A stretch of 42,511 nt of DNA from COE1 sp963596435 (GTDB lineage: Bacteria; Bacillota; Clostridia; Lachnospirales; Lachnospiraceae). A program made the translations under genes and the position numbers. Below, piece after piece: positions 31,917 to 40,689 of the stretch; position 1 is the stretch's first letter; the number at the start of each line of letters is the position of its first letter. The stretch covers positions 1-42,511 of the forward strand of contig CAVBMG010000019.1 in assembly GCA_963596435.1 (NCBI GenBank), given 5' to 3'. A model generated the notes under the pieces. That model searched no databases. It had not been told where the DNA came from and saw nothing but the letters and a program-made list of their open reading frames with translations.

Positions 31917-33908
31917 ATAGAAAACAAATATCAGGATGCCCACTGCCATCGCAAGAAGCATTGGTTCCATCACTGAAACAGCCAGTATTCCTGCGTAAGA
32001 ACGCTTATAGTAATAATGTCTGCGCCAGTCCTGATATGTCCAAAACACACCAAGTAATCCACATAATATGACTTGTACTGCAATGATTATCCACACAGGA
32101 TAGGATATCTGTCCACTTTCCTGCTGTTTTGCCGGTTGCATGACCTGTCTTTCAAAGGAAAAGGTACTTCCATCATGCATGCGGATATCCAATGCATCCT
32201 TAGCCTGTGTTGCCTCTATCCCCATTTTCTCCATATAAGAAGAATACCATTCATAAGATGTCAAAGTATATAACTGCCCAAACAGTACTTCATTGACCAC
32301 TCCTGTCAGCACTGCATCTTCCTTCTCCAATACCTGTATCCCTCTGTTCAAGTCATCTGACTGTAATTGCCGCAGGACATCATCTTCGATCACATAGCCG
32401 CATTCGGCTTTTCCTGTAAGCACCTGTCTGCGCAGCTCTTCCTCGCTGTCTACAGCCTGGAATTCTACCAGTCCCTGATAAGAATCCAGCAGTGTTTGTA
32501 CAGCTTCCTCATTAGTATAATAGACCGCCCGCAGAATCGTATCTGAACCTCTCTCTGCCCTGATCATGGCACAGGACAATATGGTTGTACAGATGAGGCA
32601 GAACCAGAAGCTTTTTCTGTGCATTAGTCTTCTAAAAAGAATTGCAGATACAGAACTTCCTGTTTTATTTATAAGATGCACAGGTCTGATATTCTTTTCC
32701 CGCTCTTCTCTATACATCAGAATAACTTCGGCTATTGTAAACAGAATGATCCAGCCAATGTGTACAAGACAGGTCTTACCAAATTGCTGTTTTCTGCCTG
32801 TGAGAATCATGGTAAAAGCTGCTTTGATATAAGTAGCTGGAATAAACTGCGCAATTTTTCCTACGATCTGCGGTAATATGGCAGAAGGCAGAAAACATCC
32901 TGAAAGATACCCCTGTATCAGCCCTGACATGCAGGTTATCAGCATCGTTGTGTTGGCACGTCTGGTCAGACTGTATACAAGCTGTGCATATGCACCACTG
33001 CATAACAGTAGTAACAAAAGCAGAATTATATTTCTTCCTGTTATCTCCCAGGAGGGAATCCAGCTTCTGCATAGAGGAATCCATGTGGCAAGGTAAGGAA
33101 TCACAAGCAGCATGGCAGCCAGAATAGCAGTAATGCCATTTCTTCCGATTGCCTGCACGATATAAGGCACATTCAGTCGGTAACAGGTCATTCTCTCTTC
33201 TTCCTTCGTCCTTCTGCAATATTGCCCGAAGAACAGCCCTGCTACCAACATCATACAGGTCAGAAATGCACTGTTATAATATACCGCTGCTCCGGCTGTT
33301 CCTGTCGCAGATATGTTATCTTCTCTCCATAGCATACTTCTGTTCATCACCAGATTCAGATTATGCATATCTATCTGCTGGTATTGCTGTTCTATCTCCT
33401 GTCTGTCTATTCCTGCCTGTGACAATATATCGTCTGTTGCATAAATCTGTGCCTGTGCAACAGCAAGCATTCCGATTCCTGCATTGGCAAGCTCTTCAAA
33501 CACATACCCCAGTGCCTGGGAATGCCCTGACAAATATAATTTGGCAGGCTCATTGGTGCCATCCATAATGCCCTCAACCACATGCTCAGGCAATACGATC
33601 AGCGCCGCCAGCTCCTGCTGTTGCAGCGCCTCCTGTCCTTCCTCCAGTGATGATATTTCACTCAGGCTGCACCAGCCCTTGAGCGCATCCATATGTTTTA
33701 TGTAAGTCAGGGCAAGACTGGTCAGCTTATCATCCGGTGCAATATATCCAATCTTTACTGGCTCGGTCTCATTCCTTGACCATATCTGATACGCACAAAA
33801 AGCAGTCATACTGACAACAACTGCCAATATGACCGCTTTCAGGGCAAGCCCTGGTATACATGCCCGCATTCTTTTACATTCTGTTCTCAACCAGACTACT
33901 ATCTTCAC
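31905..33908 (-). CDS. ABC-2 type transporter permease, duplicated layout
   Basis: 667 aa. The first half has the ABC-2/YhgE-like plan: N-terminal membrane segment, an extracytoplasmic region of about 150 aa (VKIGYIAPDDKLTSLALTYI), then about five membrane segments to residue 390. The second half repeats the start of that plan: a membrane segment near 430, then an external domain with a similar pattern (VYYTNEEAVQTLLDSYQG), then only two or three closing segments. The start is GTG at 33908 with GGAAGGG upstream; an overlapping ATG is out of frame. It is likely the permease of the exporter whose ATPase is at 35421-36104. Confidence 0.82.
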   Translation of the reverse strand: MKIVVWLRTECKRMRACIPGLALKAVILAVVVSMTAFCAYQIWSRNETEPVKIGYIAPDDKLTSLALTYIKHMDALKGWCSLSEISSLEEGQEALQQQELAALIVLPEHVVEGIMDGTNEPAKLYLSGHSQALGYVFEELANAGIGMLAVAQAQIYATDDILSQAGIDRQEIEQQYQQIDMHNLNLVMNRSMLWREDNISATGTAGAAVYYNSAFLTCMMLVAGLFFGQYCRRTKEEERMTCYRLNVPYIVQAIGRNGITAILAAMLLVIPYLATWIPLCRSWIPSWEITGRNIILLLLLLLCSGAYAQLVYSLTRRANTTMLITCMSGLIQGYLSGCFLPSAILPQIVGKIAQFIPATYIKAAFTMILTGRKQQFGKTCLVHIGWIILFTIAEVILMYREEREKNIRPVHLINKTGSSVSAILFRRLMHRKSFWFCLICTTILSCAMIRAERGSDTILRAVYYTNEEAVQTLLDSYQGLVEFQAVDSEEELRRQVLTGKAECGYVIEDDVLRQLQSDDLNRGIQVLEKEDAVLTGVVNEVLFGQLYTLTSYEWYSSYMEKMGIEATQAKDALDIRMHDGSTFSFERQVMQPAKQQESGQISYPVWIIIAVQVILCGLLGVFWTYQDWRRHYYYKRSYAGILAVSVMEPMLLAMAVGILIFVFYNSY

Positions 33909-33928
33909 GATCAGTCATACCCTTCCGT

Positions 33929-35413
33929 TTACAGAGATGTAAGCATCTGATAGAACATCTGATAAATAGATGTACTGTCCATCTGCATAAGGTCTATAGA
34001 ATCCTGCGGTATCTCTACCTCTCCCATACCCTGTTCTATTCCAAATGTTCCCGCAATACGCATCAGTGCTTTATCATCAACTTCCAGGCTTGCCGTATCC
34101 AGATCCAATGTATAGGACTGTCCTTCTACAATATCTTTATAGGAACCATCTGCACTGAGCTTATACTTCTCGTCTCCAAATTCCAGCTCAATTCTGCCAT
34201 CAAATGCAAGTGTATCAAGCTTCCATGTATTCTTATAACGCATTGTCAGTGCAGTCATATTATCTGTTCCTACCACATCCAGAGTGAGATCTTCCTTATA
34301 TTCCTCATCTGTCACAGATGCATCTCTGCTTATGGAATAAGTCTCTGTTCCATTTACCGTATTCAGCTTACATGCAGCCTCTATCACATCAAGCGTTCTG
34401 TCTGTTCCCGTCAGATCCGCTGACAGTTCCATGCTTTTAATCTGGGAATCCTTACATTCTATCGCCTGTGGCGTCATAATACGGACAATTCTTCCCTTGG
34501 AATCCATATACAGATTCAGGCTGATATCATTCATACAGCGAATATCCAGCACATCCTCTACCTGACCGTCAACCAGCTCCCTGATATCATCTTCCAGCAG
34601 ATATGCTATTGATGACTGCTCTATCAACTTCGTAATACTCTGCTGATACATACTGCTTGCCATGAATTTCTCCTGAAAACTGTTAAGAAATACATTCATG
34701 GCATCCTTAGGGATTGTTATATTTACGCCACTGCACTGCATGCTTTTATTAGAAGTCTTTATAGAAACCTTATCCGGTGCCTTCTGAATAAGTATCGTAT
34801 CTTTCAGCGCCTGGGCATCCGTTCTTAGTGCCTCTGCCAATTCTTCTATATTGGTATAATCCACATCTTCTCTTGTAAAAAAGTCAATAGAAACATTCTG
34901 ATCTACTTTGAATCCCAACTGGTCTTTCCAGGCGGAAGCATTGTAATCTGCTCCCAGCGTATCCAGCTGTAATCTATAGGTATCATTCAATAACTTCGGT
35001 ACGCTGACATACATTGTATTATCATCTACCATTATTGTACCATTTACCAGATTCATCTGATATGCTCCCAGATTAAAATCAATATTTGCCTGTCGGACTT
35101 CATTATCACATCCAGCCTCCAGATCCATATTGAGCATACTCAGTGTATCATTCTCTGGAAAAGTCGCGGTCATGTCTATTTTCAGAGTGTGCGGTCCCTT
35201 CATTGTATTCTCCTGTAGAAGAGACTTGTTGATCTGCTTTGCCGCAGGACTACTGTATGCCGTCAGTTCTTTTGACATTTTGGAAATGCCTCTTGCCAGA
35301 CGCACCTTGGGCTGATTGAGCACAATCAAAGCTGCACTGATACCTGCAATCAGTAAAACGACAACTACTCCGACTATAATTCCTATATTACGTCTTTTTT
35401 TATTCTGTTCCAT
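33929..35413 (-). CDS. membrane-anchored extracytoplasmic protein of the ABC unit
   Basis: 494 aa. A basic start (MEQNKKRR) precedes a single membrane anchor (about 9-32); the rest is a long extracytoplasmic beta-rich domain with many alternating hydrophobic residues (LKIDMTATFPENDTLSMLNM). I do not recognise the family with certainty; it resembles uncharacterised clostridial proteins found with ABC exporters. It lies between the ATPase and permease genes (gaps of 7 and 20 bp). A role as an accessory or substrate of the exporter is inferred from position only. Confidence 0.72.
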   Translation of the reverse strand: MEQNKKRRNIGIIVGVVVVLLIAGISAALIVLNQPKVRLARGISKMSKELTAYSSPAAKQINKSLLQENTMKGPHTLKIDMTATFPENDTLSMLNMDLEAGCDNEVRQANIDFNLGAYQMNLVNGTIMVDDNTMYVSVPKLLNDTYRLQLDTLGADYNASAWKDQLGFKVDQNVSIDFFTREDVDYTNIEELAEALRTDAQALKDTILIQKAPDKVSIKTSNKSMQCSGVNITIPKDAMNVFLNSFQEKFMASSMYQQSITKLIEQSSIAYLLEDDIRELVDGQVEDVLDIRCMNDISLNLYMDSKGRIVRIMTPQAIECKDSQIKSMELSADLTGTDRTLDVIEAACKLNTVNGTETYSISRDASVTDEEYKEDLTLDVVGTDNMTALTMRYKNTWKLDTLAFDGRIELEFGDEKYKLSADGSYKDIVEGQSYTLDLDTASLEVDDKALMRIAGTFGIEQGMGEVEIPQDSIDLMQMDSTSIYQMFYQMLTSL

Positions 35414-35420
35414 TTGTTCC

Positions 35421-36104
35421 TCACTCCAGCTTCTCTACCAGTTGCTTTCCTCGAAGTGTTCTGTCTATCTCTTTCATGCGTCCCTGACAGAGTGCATACA
35501 CACTGTCACAGATCTCCAGATCACTTTCATCATGCGTTGCCACTAACACAGTTCCTCCCTGCCCCCTGTATTGCAACAGATATTCCCGTATCTGCTCCTT
35601 AGCCGGGAGATCCAGTGCGGCATTCGGTTCATCTAACAGAAGTATGACAGGACTTTCTGCCAGTGCGCATCCTATGCTGACACGCTTCTTCATTCCCCCG
35701 GAAAGGTTCTGCGCCCGCATGGAGCACATCTGCTGTACACCCAGTGTATGCAAAAAGCCCTCTTCCAATTCCTTCTTGAGCCTGTGCTTATCCCGATACC
35801 ACAAAAGCAGATTATCCCTGACACTCAGCTCCGGTATCAGATTACTCTCCTGTGGCACATAACCCATATAACGCAGTAAAAGGCTTCGCCCTGCTCTGCC
35901 TTTTACCTGTTGTCCATCCAGATATATACTGCCGTCATCGGGAGTCCGAAGCCCTGCTAATATCTGTAGAAAAGTAGATTTTCCACAGCCATTGGCTCCG
36001 ACAATTCCTACAATCTGTCCCTGCTGTACGGTCAGATTCACGTCCTGTAATACCTGATGTCTGCCATATGCACTTTTTAATCCTGTAATATGTAATCTAT
36101 CCAT
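35421..36104 (-). CDS. ABC transporter ATP-binding protein (exporter type)
   Basis: 227 aa from the ATG at 36104, with AGGGTGG just upstream; the frame extends further but only through the end of the rep-like gene. Walker A GANGCGKS (36-43), Q-loop region GYVPQESNLI, signature LSGGMKKRVSIG, Walker B VILLLDEPNAALD and H-loop ATHDESD are present. It lacks the C-terminal domain of importer ATPases, as is usual for ABC-2 exporters. Its start lies seven bases after the stop of the Rep_3-like gene, so translation is linked. Confidence 0.92.
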   Translation of the reverse strand: MDRLHITGLKSAYGRHQVLQDVNLTVQQGQIVGIVGANGCGKSTFLQILAGLRTPDDGSIYLDGQQVKGRAGRSLLLRYMGYVPQESNLIPELSVRDNLLLWYRDKHRLKKELEEGFLHTLGVQQMCSMRAQNLSGGMKKRVSIGCALAESPVILLLDEPNAALDLPAKEQIREYLLQYRGQGGTVLVATHDESDLEICDSVYALCQGRMKEIDRTLRGKQLVEKLE

Positions 36105-36111
36105 GACCACC

Positions 36112-37197
36112 CTAATTAGAAAGAATCTGCTGCTCGAACTGAGCAAAATCCATCTGTGAATACGCTGTATCCAAATCCTTATTATTCCAACTGTTGCTCT
36201 CTTTTCCTGATAATCTGGTCGGTTCATTATAACCATTTTTAAGGATCGTCAGTACATAGCCTACCTTATTGTCCACCTGCTTACGGAGTGTATAACCAAG
36301 AATCTCAAATAACTGCTCTCTGGTGCGGTTATTGGCTTTTGCAGTCTTTAATATGTCTTTTGCCTCTTTTACAGAACAGCCAAATACATCTATGATCTCC
36401 TGCTCTTCTTCCGTAGCTGTAACACTCTCTCCGTTCTTCTCTATTGTCTCATATTCTACGACTGTCTTGTTTGGTTTGAGCTTCTGCACCTTGAACTGAA
36501 CAGCGCCAATACTCTGCTGTCCACTGGGCAGCTTCTCATAGATCAGCTGATACTCAAATGCAATATCCGTATTTCCATTGATTTCTTCATAAGGCTTGTC
36601 CAGAATCTCTCTCTTTACATTACCATTGGCATAAGAATCCGGCACTTTCATCATCTTACGCAGCTCATTAAAGGAAATCACAAAGGTTCCGCCATTGAAA
36701 TTCTCTCTGTCTTTTAACAGATAATACAGTCTCTTGGAATATTTCTTCGTCAGATTCAGCGGATACTCGATTCTATAGTATGCACCCTGTTTTGCAGACA
36801 TGATCATCTGCTTTACTTCCGGGTGAAGATCCAGCACGATCTTACTTCTGCCCTCGTCTCCACGCTTCTTCTGATATTTGATCTTACTAAACCAGGGATA
36901 GAATACGTCTGTACCCTCATCTTCTTTCAGTCTGAAACCAAGTCCCTCGAATTTCTTCACTGCCTTTTGCAGATACGCATACGCATTGGATTCATCCTGC
37001 AGATTATACAGGTGCTTCACATCCGATATATTGATTTCATAACGTGTATTCTCTTCTGTATCATTGCCCTCGCCTACAATTCCCAGTAAAATATCAATGA
37101 TATCATTCTGTCTGCGATCCAGATCATATCTGGCTTCAATAATAGTCTGCGGTCTGAAAGCAATCTCCGTACCGCCTACCTTCTTCTTACGATTCAT
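36112..37197 (-). CDS. RepB/Rep_3 family replication initiator-like protein
   Basis: 361 aa. The body has the two winged-helix layout of Rep_3 (PF01051-type) plasmid initiators: RRQNDIIDILLGIV near the start, then GAYYRIEYPLNLTKKYSKRLYYLLKDREN and FVISFNELRKMMKVP. The C-terminal 120 residues are an extra region of unknown role. Such proteins bind iterons to start plasmid replication. No iterons, partition or mobilisation genes are visible, and the gene lies in an operon with an ABC exporter. It is probably chromosomally domesticated, perhaps as a DNA-binding regulator. Confidence 0.85.
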   Translation of the reverse strand: MNRKKKVGGTEIAFRPQTIIEARYDLDRRQNDIIDILLGIVGEGNDTEENTRYEINISDVKHLYNLQDESNAYAYLQKAVKKFEGLGFRLKEDEGTDVFYPWFSKIKYQKKRGDEGRSKIVLDLHPEVKQMIMSAKQGAYYRIEYPLNLTKKYSKRLYYLLKDRENFNGGTFVISFNELRKMMKVPDSYANGNVKREILDKPYEEINGNTDIAFEYQLIYEKLPSGQQSIGAVQFKVQKLKPNKTVVEYETIEKNGESVTATEEEQEIIDVFGCSVKEAKDILKTAKANNRTREQLFEILGYTLRKQVDNKVGYVLTILKNGYNEPTRLSGKESNSWNNKDLDTAYSQMDFAQFEQQILSN

Positions 37198-37217
37198 GGT
37201 ATACCTTCCTTCTTACA

Positions 37218-37237
37218 CATCCGTCCCCCGCCGGATG
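37218..37237. other. hairpin in the leader of the Rep_3-like unit
   Basis: Stem CATCCG/CGGATG around 8 bases, between the promoter and the AGGAAGG ribosome binding site. Confidence 0.45.
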
Positions 37238-37260
37238 CCGTCTTATGTAGACGTCTCCTG

Positions 37261-37287
37261 ATTATATAATAATCGAAAAACAGACAA
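37261..37287 (-). promoter_or_regulatory. probable promoter of the Rep_3-ABC unit
   Basis: On the minus strand, consensus TATAAT with TTGTCT 15 nt upstream (short spacing). It marks a separate transcription start after the moxR unit. Confidence 0.5.
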
Positions 37288-37294
37288 AGAGCAA

Positions 37295-38530
37295 TCAAAT
37301 TTTATGTTTATCGCCCATATTAGAATACCTTGCAGCTTCATATAATTCGTGCAGTTCTCTATCCTGTAATCCTGCTTTATGTTCCATTTCAGCAGGTGAT
37401 TCGAATCTGCCCGGCTGTTCTTTTCTGCGCCTGCGTATCTCTTTTTTATAACGCCTGCGTATCTGTATCTCTTCCCTGGTCTGCACCCGTGCTTCTTCTT
37501 TGGGCAGAAAATGTTCTATATCCCCATCCTCCGTCAATTCCTCTATTCTGTCACCGTTCTCATCATAGCTTCGCCTGAAATTGTAAAATATCTCCCTGAT
37601 CTGTCTGCATACGAGCAACAGCAATGCCGCCAAGATCAATATAACGATTCCCTGAAACACTGCATTGATCCATTCAGGCATTTTCGGGCTGTCTTCCTGC
37701 GCCGTAAGCATCCAGTCTGGAATTTCGTCACTTTGCCCCGATTGAAGCTCTCCATACTCCATGAACCAGTCTCCCGTTACCAGCTCTTCATTGGCAAACC
37801 AGTTTCTGATATCTGTATATGGTCTGTGAGATGAGACAATGGCTGCTGGAACTGCTGCCAATACAAAGCACAGCAAAAATACACCAAGCATTCCTGCACT
37901 GATGCCATATATTCTCTTCGCCGGTACTCTGCTTACATCCTTATTCAGTGAAAAATACGTCTCTGTCTGATCTATAAACTGATAAATAAACACAAGAATC
38001 ACATAGAGAATACCACTGTAAAAGGCTTCGTTACAGACATATACGGAAGAAAATCCAAGCCCCAGTATATATATCACGCCAAAATACCATAAGCCTCGAA
38101 ATCCCAGTCTGTTAAGAAAGCTCTCTTTTGCCTGCCAGTAAGGATCTTTCTCTCTTTCCTCCTGTATCTTCTGCATTCTGTCCCGAAAACGTAACGCTAT
38201 GATTAACAGTGTCTCTATTGCCAGCAGCACCGTATCACAGATTCTTGCCAGATGCGTCTGTGTCCCTATTCCACCAAGAAGCCAGACCATCACTGTCATA
38301 CCTGTCAATGCAAGAAGGCTTGCCAGAAGATACGTAAACAGACTCCTGCAATATCTGACAGCCAGATATGTGATTGCTATTGGCAGCACAATCAGCAGTG
38401 CTTTTGCATATACCAGCCCGGTATTGCGCAGTTCTTCGCTAAAGTCAAGAGAATACAGAAGGGGTGCAATCAGTGCAAAGATCAAGGCCGCATGAATCCA
38501 ACAGATCATCTGCTGTATTTTTCTTCTCAT
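37295..38530 (-). CDS. membrane protein of the MoxR-DUF58 unit, DUF4129-like C-terminus
   Basis: 411 aa. Five to six membrane segments fill the first 240 residues. An outside loop follows, then one more membrane segment near 288-308 and a long basic cytoplasmic tail. The tail ends in HELYEAARYSN, resembling the end of DUF4129 domains that accompany MoxR and DUF58 genes. It overlaps the DUF58 gene by four bases (ATGA). The transglutaminase domain often found in this position is absent. Such clusters are thought to act in envelope processing or complex assembly; no proven role here. Confidence 0.75.
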   Translation of the reverse strand: MRRKIQQMICWIHAALIFALIAPLLYSLDFSEELRNTGLVYAKALLIVLPIAITYLAVRYCRSLFTYLLASLLALTGMTVMVWLLGGIGTQTHLARICDTVLLAIETLLIIALRFRDRMQKIQEEREKDPYWQAKESFLNRLGFRGLWYFGVIYILGLGFSSVYVCNEAFYSGILYVILVFIYQFIDQTETYFSLNKDVSRVPAKRIYGISAGMLGVFLLCFVLAAVPAAIVSSHRPYTDIRNWFANEELVTGDWFMEYGELQSGQSDEIPDWMLTAQEDSPKMPEWINAVFQGIVILILAALLLLVCRQIREIFYNFRRSYDENGDRIEELTEDGDIEHFLPKEEARVQTREEIQIRRRYKKEIRRRRKEQPGRFESPAEMEHKAGLQDRELHELYEAARYSNMGDKHKI

Positions 38531-39645
38531 CCCTTCTCCACCTCCCTTGTCATGAACTTCAGATTGGCTGCTGTATCTATGTGAGGCTGCTCACCACGAT
38601 ACACAGGACACAGCCAGATTCCATGCCGTTCCTTTCCCAGGAAATTCTCAATCGTCTTCTGTCTCTCTAATGTGGCATTCTTGGATATAAAGATCATAAC
38701 AGCATCCTCTGCCTTTGTCTGAATCAGACAGTCTTCATAAGGCTTCCATCCATCTTCCTTGCGATACAATGCCAGCATTCTTTCTATGCGAGTCAAATAT
38801 GTCTTGCTGTTCTCACATATTGCTGCATTTTCTTCTGCCTTTTGTTCAGACCGGTATTGTGCATTGGTGAGTAATCCCGCTTCCATTCCCTGACGCATGC
38901 ATTTACGTATCAAAGATGCTGCCAGGGCAATACTCTCCTCCACAAGTTCTTCCTGTTTGAGAATACCGCCATCTTCTACATCCAGATATAACATAACCTT
39001 CTGCGTCATCACAGAGTCAAAGGTATTTACCATAAGTCCCCCGGTCTTGGCACTGGCTTTCCAGTTGATTGTCTTCATGGGATCGCTGGTAGTATACTCA
39101 CGAATCCCCCGAAATGTAAAAGGATCTTCGTACAAATGTCTGGAGCACTGCATGATCCCAAGCATACGTTCACAGACCATCATTGTCTCTGATACATTTA
39201 CCTGTGCAGGATAAACATATATTGCTGCATTTGTAGTCAGTGCCTGCGAGTATCTTTTACGGTATAATAAGGAAAAGGCAGTAATATCTGCCTCTTCTAC
39301 TTTATAATATCCTCTTTTTTGACACAGAATGGGAATCTTTCTTGTGATTCGCTGTCTGCCAAGTACTGCAAAAATATCTCTTTTATAAATATAATCACTG
39401 ACATTGGTATTCTCTGTATCCCGAAAGACCAGTTCCTTTCTTGTATGGAAACCCACTTCCAGAACCGGCAGTGGCAGCTTCTTACGATTGGTAATGACCT
39501 CGGTCAGTTCCGCCTGTTCTCCTGCATATACAGATGTTCTGTCAAAGTCTAATGTGACGTCTACCTGTCGATACCAGTGTCTTCTGTAATATATATTCCA
39601 TCCAAGTAATAACAACAGCAAAGCTGCCAGTAAAAGAATGAACAT
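38527..39645 (-). CDS. DUF58 domain-containing protein
   Basis: 372 aa. Membrane hairpin at the N-terminus (MFILLLAALLLLLLGWNIYY), a beta-sandwich region and the DUF58 signature GIREYTTSDPMKTINWKASA near residue 190-210. A VWA-like fold usually follows, here with LYLDVEDGG. DUF58 proteins almost always pair with MoxR ATPases, as they do here; the gene begins three bases after the moxR stop. The pair is thought to act as a chaperone system for membrane or metal-dependent proteins. Confidence 0.93.
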   Translation of the reverse strand: MFILLLAALLLLLLGWNIYYRRHWYRQVDVTLDFDRTSVYAGEQAELTEVITNRKKLPLPVLEVGFHTRKELVFRDTENTNVSDYIYKRDIFAVLGRQRITRKIPILCQKRGYYKVEEADITAFSLLYRKRYSQALTTNAAIYVYPAQVNVSETMMVCERMLGIMQCSRHLYEDPFTFRGIREYTTSDPMKTINWKASAKTGGLMVNTFDSVMTQKVMLYLDVEDGGILKQEELVEESIALAASLIRKCMRQGMEAGLLTNAQYRSEQKAEENAAICENSKTYLTRIERMLALYRKEDGWKPYEDCLIQTKAEDAVMIFISKNATLERQKTIENFLGKERHGIWLCPVYRGEQPHIDTAANLKFMTREVEKG

Positions 39646-39648
39646 AAG

Positions 39649-40578
39649 CTATCTCCTGCTCCAATCCTCTGTAGGAAGTGCCACACTATTCAACAGATTC
39701 TGTATTTTAGAAGCCTTGGCTGTCTCATCCTCAGTCTCTGTGATCAATCTGTGTGCCAGAACCGGAACTGCTACTGTCTTGATATCCTCCGGTACAACAT
39801 AGTCTCTTCCTTCTACCATGGCATATCCCTGAGAAGCCCGAAGCAGTGCCAGTGTTCCTCTTGGACTGACCCCCGTACTGTTTCTTCTTGTTGCCTGTAC
39901 CAGATTCACCATATATTCTATCAGATCTGGATGCACATACACATGACAGCACTCTTCCTGTAGCTGTGCAATTTCTTCTGCATTCGTCACTGGCTCAATC
40001 TGCGCCAGTGGCTGTGCATCCATGAATCTCTCCAGCATCTGTATCTCCTGCTGTGCGTCCAGACTTCCCATGTACAGCTTCATGATGAAACGATCCAGCT
40101 GCGCCTCCGGCAACGGAAAACAGCCAATTGTCTCTATTGGATTCTGTGTCGCAATGACAAAAAATGGCGCCGATAATTCTCTGGTCACACCATCCACTGT
40201 AACCTGTCTCTCAGCCATACACTCCAGCAGACTGGACTGTGTTCTGGGTGTTGCCCTGTTAATCTCATCTGCTAACAATACATTCGTGAATACCGGGCCT
40301 TCTTTAAAGGTAAAGCAGCTCTTCTCCTGATTAAAAAATGACAGTCCTGTCACATCTGTGGGTAAAAGGTCCGGCGTAAACTGCACTCTGTCGAACTGAC
40401 AGCCCATGGATTTCGCCAAAGTTTTTGCCAGTACCGTCTTACCTGTTCCCGGTACATCCTCCAGCAATACATGTCCCCCTGCTGCCAGAGAAGCCAGAAG
40501 AAGCTTCGTAACTTCTTCCTTGCCTATCATGACTTTTGCCACATTATCCTGAATTCTGCGTAATACCTCATTTTGCAT
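39649..40578 (-). CDS. MoxR family AAA+ ATPase
   Basis: 309 aa from the ATG at 40578 (MQNEVLRRIQDN). Frames continue upstream to 40635 but those codons lie inside repeat R2. Walker A VPGTGKT (42-48), Walker B LLADEINRA (101-109), sensor ATQNPIE and an arginine finger region are typical. It heads a three-gene unit with DUF58 and a membrane protein. Its ribosome binding site GGAAGGG is supplied by the end of repeat R2, 13 bases before the start, which is long. Confidence 0.94.
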   Translation of the reverse strand: MQNEVLRRIQDNVAKVMIGKEEVTKLLLASLAAGGHVLLEDVPGTGKTVLAKTLAKSMGCQFDRVQFTPDLLPTDVTGLSFFNQEKSCFTFKEGPVFTNVLLADEINRATPRTQSSLLECMAERQVTVDGVTRELSAPFFVIATQNPIETIGCFPLPEAQLDRFIMKLYMGSLDAQQEIQMLERFMDAQPLAQIEPVTNAEEIAQLQEECCHVYVHPDLIEYMVNLVQATRRNSTGVSPRGTLALLRASQGYAMVEGRDYVVPEDIKTVAVPVLAHRLITETEDETAKASKIQNLLNSVALPTEDWSRR

Positions 40579-40579
40579 G

Positions 40580-40680
40580 TTAATAACCATACCCTTCCAT
40601 GACCTGCAAACTTTGAGTCGCAGGCACAAATTCACCGTGTGAAAAAACTACCATATATGTTTTTTTACACTCTATACAGT
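40580..40680 (-). repeat. 101-bp intergenic repeat, copy 2 (R2)
   Basis: Same length and order as R1 (1256-1356). On the minus strand it begins ten bases after the rsmE stop and ends one base before the moxR start codon at 40576-40578. The second arm differs from R1 at one paired position, where the plus-strand RNA would keep a G-U pair. Confidence 0.8.
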
Positions 40681-40689
40681 AAGATTGTA

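Noticed and set aside
36112..37290. Recently integrated plasmid around the Rep_3 gene
   Set aside because: No iterons, partition, mobilisation or integrase genes, and base composition looks like the neighbours.
40579..40635. Longer N-terminus for the MoxR protein
   Set aside because: These codons lie wholly in repeat R2; the homologous start is MQNEVLRRIQ at 40578.
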